Source: Bryopsis sp. KO-2023
Lineage: Eukaryota; Chlorophyta; Ulvophyceae; Bryopsidales; Bryopsidaceae
Length of the DNA: 64,000 bases
Assembly (NCBI GenBank): GCA_030272585.1
Contig: BSYQ01000002.1
Coordinates: 4,588,001 to 4,652,000, forward strand
Reading direction: 5' to 3'
The notes beneath the pieces are model-generated. The model saw nothing but the letters and a program-made list of their open reading frames with translations. It did no database searches and had not been told where the DNA came from. The position numbers were made by a program, and so were the translations under genes. Within the stretch, counting starts at the first letter, position 1, and each line of letters begins with the position of its first letter. Shown one piece after another: positions 62,063 to 64,000 of the stretch.

Positions 62063-63739
62063 TGTTGCCCCATATTCCGTTTCATGAGTCGACTTTGAAC
62101 AAGACTAGATCACCTTCAAGGAACAAGACCGAATACATAAATAATTTATCTACTTCTGCTAAAATATGCCTCCAACAATACATTTTCTCGTAACATGATG
62201 AAAGCCAATTGAATTTGAGACGATGGTATACCATAAAAACATGCGATTGTTAAAACTCTCCGTGCCTTGTTAAAATTTCGTGATCGAAAAATATAATTAT
62301 GCAAAATAGATATCAATAAAAGTGGACACGACCTAGAATTGCACTAAGAATCGACAAAGGGAAAACACATAGCGATATCATAATGCCGAGAGATACTTGT
62401 AACGTAATGGAGTTTACATGCTAGATAAACACTTTGTTTAGATTTTCAATCGCTTGGGTCGTCGTTCCTATCTATTTACAGGTCGGTATATTTTGGATTC
62501 TACTACTGCCTCGCACTTTGTGACACCCTTCCGTACCATTGCCTTCACACTTTTCATCAATCGACACACTCACACTAGGAGCAAGATTCCACTTGGGTTG
62601 TTTCTTAAAACCACCACGAAAGAAGAGAAGATATATTTATCCGAGTATAGATATTTAGAGAGAAAAAAGATAAAGAGAAACCTACTCGATAGTGCACGAA
62701 ATGATACCTAATTACGTGAAAATGTTCGCATCCTTGATTACGAAAGAGCGTTTCAATTCACAATCGTCTTAGTGAGACTTTAGATCAATTTTCAAAACCG
62801 TCTTGGAGAAATCCAGAAGTAGCTTCAAACGGGCTAGGATTTGAGATGATCCCGAAGAAGGGATGAAGGAATTTTTAACAAATCGTGAAATTAATCCGCA
62901 AAAAAAAATACAAAGAGGGGGATGGAAGGATGCATCCCGAGTTGCTGGCGGAATTTTGAAGAGGTGATCGGGAGAGCTTTACCGCAAATGATTGCGTGCC
63001 ACATTGAGACCATGAAGTCCTTTTTTACTAGAGGTGAAGGGTCGAACCCCCGTCCGCACCCTGTTCAAGCGCGTGCACACCTCTTCTTCCGAGAAAATAT
63101 CTTGATGTCGCTCGAGGATGCGAGGTAACTGGAAGACATTGATTGTGATATCAGAAGGGGCGAGCTTGTCCGAGGAGGGATTTGTCTTTCCACAAAGGGC
63201 GAAGAGTCCAATTCGTTTCTTAGAGAAATGGCCTGTCAGCAAGAAGAGGAAACCGACAAAAAGACCCCGCAGTAACTCTTACTGCCTTAGTAGGATGTTC
63301 GTGTTTGGTGGTGAATGGGAGGGTGCGCTGACGAAATAAATGTGGATATATAGATTTTTTTGGTGGAATTCTTACCGACACATTCATCATTCTAGTCCCA
63401 TACTCTAATATGGAAAGTCGCTTTATATAATATCATAAAGTTGCTCAGTATCATGCAATGGATCAGGTTGTATGTGACAATGAATTTTTTTCTTTATCAA
63501 GTTCGCTTGATTAAAAAGGCACTATAGTGTTCGGGTTTAAAAATTAACTATCTAGCTTACCTATTCATCAATATATTACCTTGGTGTTTCCCGGCATTAG
63601 TGTTAAACTAGACTCTGTTTTTTAACCATTTCTTGACAATCATGGAGCACGATATAAAAGTCAAAGAGAAGTTCGTGCTCTATAGAAGGATATAACAAGT
63701 TTTCTTCGCGGGTAAGTTATGATACTTTACTAAAACCAG
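62063..63739. other. No intact gene recognised
   Basis: AT-rich. 62922-63340 holds coherent plus-strand stretches in two frames (PQMIACHIETMKSFFTRGEG, WKTLIVISEGASLSEEGFVF) that may be a broken gene. No domain was recognised. Confidence 0.4.
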
Positions 63740-64000
63740 ATGCTAAAAGCTATCCTATTGATGGATCAAGAACCATTCATGAACGCAATAGTAGGCAAAT
63801 TTTTGACGGCTCGGAGTCTTGTACTATTACAAGTTATAGTAGATTTTTAGACTTGGTCAAAGTTGATGGGGATGATTGAATTGCTAACTAAAACAAAAGC
63901 CGGTCAGCTAATCCATGAGGAAGATGACAAGCTCGAGAACCAAGTTGCATCCGAGATCATCGACGACATCCTCATCACTAAATTCCGGGCATCAATTTTA
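63740..64000 (+). pseudogene. Partial unidentified gene running off the right edge
   Basis: From ATG 63740 the frame reads AILLMDQEPFMNAIVGKFLT and meets a TAG at 63848-63850. It then stays open in the same frame through IHEEDDKLENQVASEIIDDI to the end of the window. The second part could start at ATG 63866. Charged, helix-like, no family recognised. Either one stop has arisen in an old gene or an intron covers it. Confidence 0.35.

Overview
This is eukaryotic nuclear DNA packed with transposable elements. No bacterial gene organisation, rRNA or functional tRNA gene is visible. The host lineage cannot be named from this window. A PAT/DIRS-type tyrosine-recombinase retrotransposon, a chromovirus, a pogo-like transposon and hAT-like and Harbinger-like MITEs together would fit an alga, an oomycete or another non-animal eukaryote, but this is inference only. 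Host genes survive only as short exon-like or decayed fragments.

Layout. 1-159 is the end of a chromovirus-family LTR. 160-3666 is degenerate single-copy DNA that ends in a coiled-coil ORF. From 3667 to 26262 lies one PAT/DIRS-like element with split direct repeats (A1 ... B1-A2-B2). Its order is gag, RT-RNase H-methyltransferase-like region, tyrosine recombinase. Three insertions interrupt it: a ~320-bp tRNA-like element in gag, an 8.2-kb LTR element (7171-15335, minus) and a 9.6-kb LTR element (16030-25604, plus). Both LTR elements sit in or beside the recombinase gene and have 5-bp target duplications. The second carries a 466-bp hAT-like MITE. The host ORF broken at 3666 resumes in frame at 26263. 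At 26804-33090 a third LTR element without a recognisable pol (330-bp LTRs) splits the same decayed host locus again.

33091-46061 is gene-poor. It holds a hAT-like MITE with a 12-bp tandem array (34535-34945), a TRIM with 72-bp LTRs (38959-39496), two 395-bp pogo-like MITEs (42097-42491 and 42802-43196) and a homopolymer-rich tract. 46062-56636 is a nearly complete chromovirus on the minus strand: gag, protease-RT, a 967-bp INVERTED block with RNase H and the integrase zinc domain, integrase core with chromodomain, and an extra third ORF with a RING-like Cys/His pattern. 56637-64000 holds a cysteine-rich zinc-finger exon pair (CDCA7/JmjC-associated type), a second hAT-like MITE with a palindromic MITE nested in it, a complete 2.5-kb pogo-like transposon with an open transposase, an RNase H remnant, and the start of an unidentified ORF at the right edge.

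How the parts relate. Four unrelated LTR families share exactly the same 12-nt primer-binding site, and the TRIM matches it with one mismatch. This suggests one tRNA primer, and perhaps one autonomous supplier of proteins, for the whole set. Three families lack a recognisable pol yet have identical or nearly identical LTRs, so they were probably mobilised in trans quite recently. Much of the window is a stack of datable insertions: host ORF, then PAT element, then LTR elements, then MITE.
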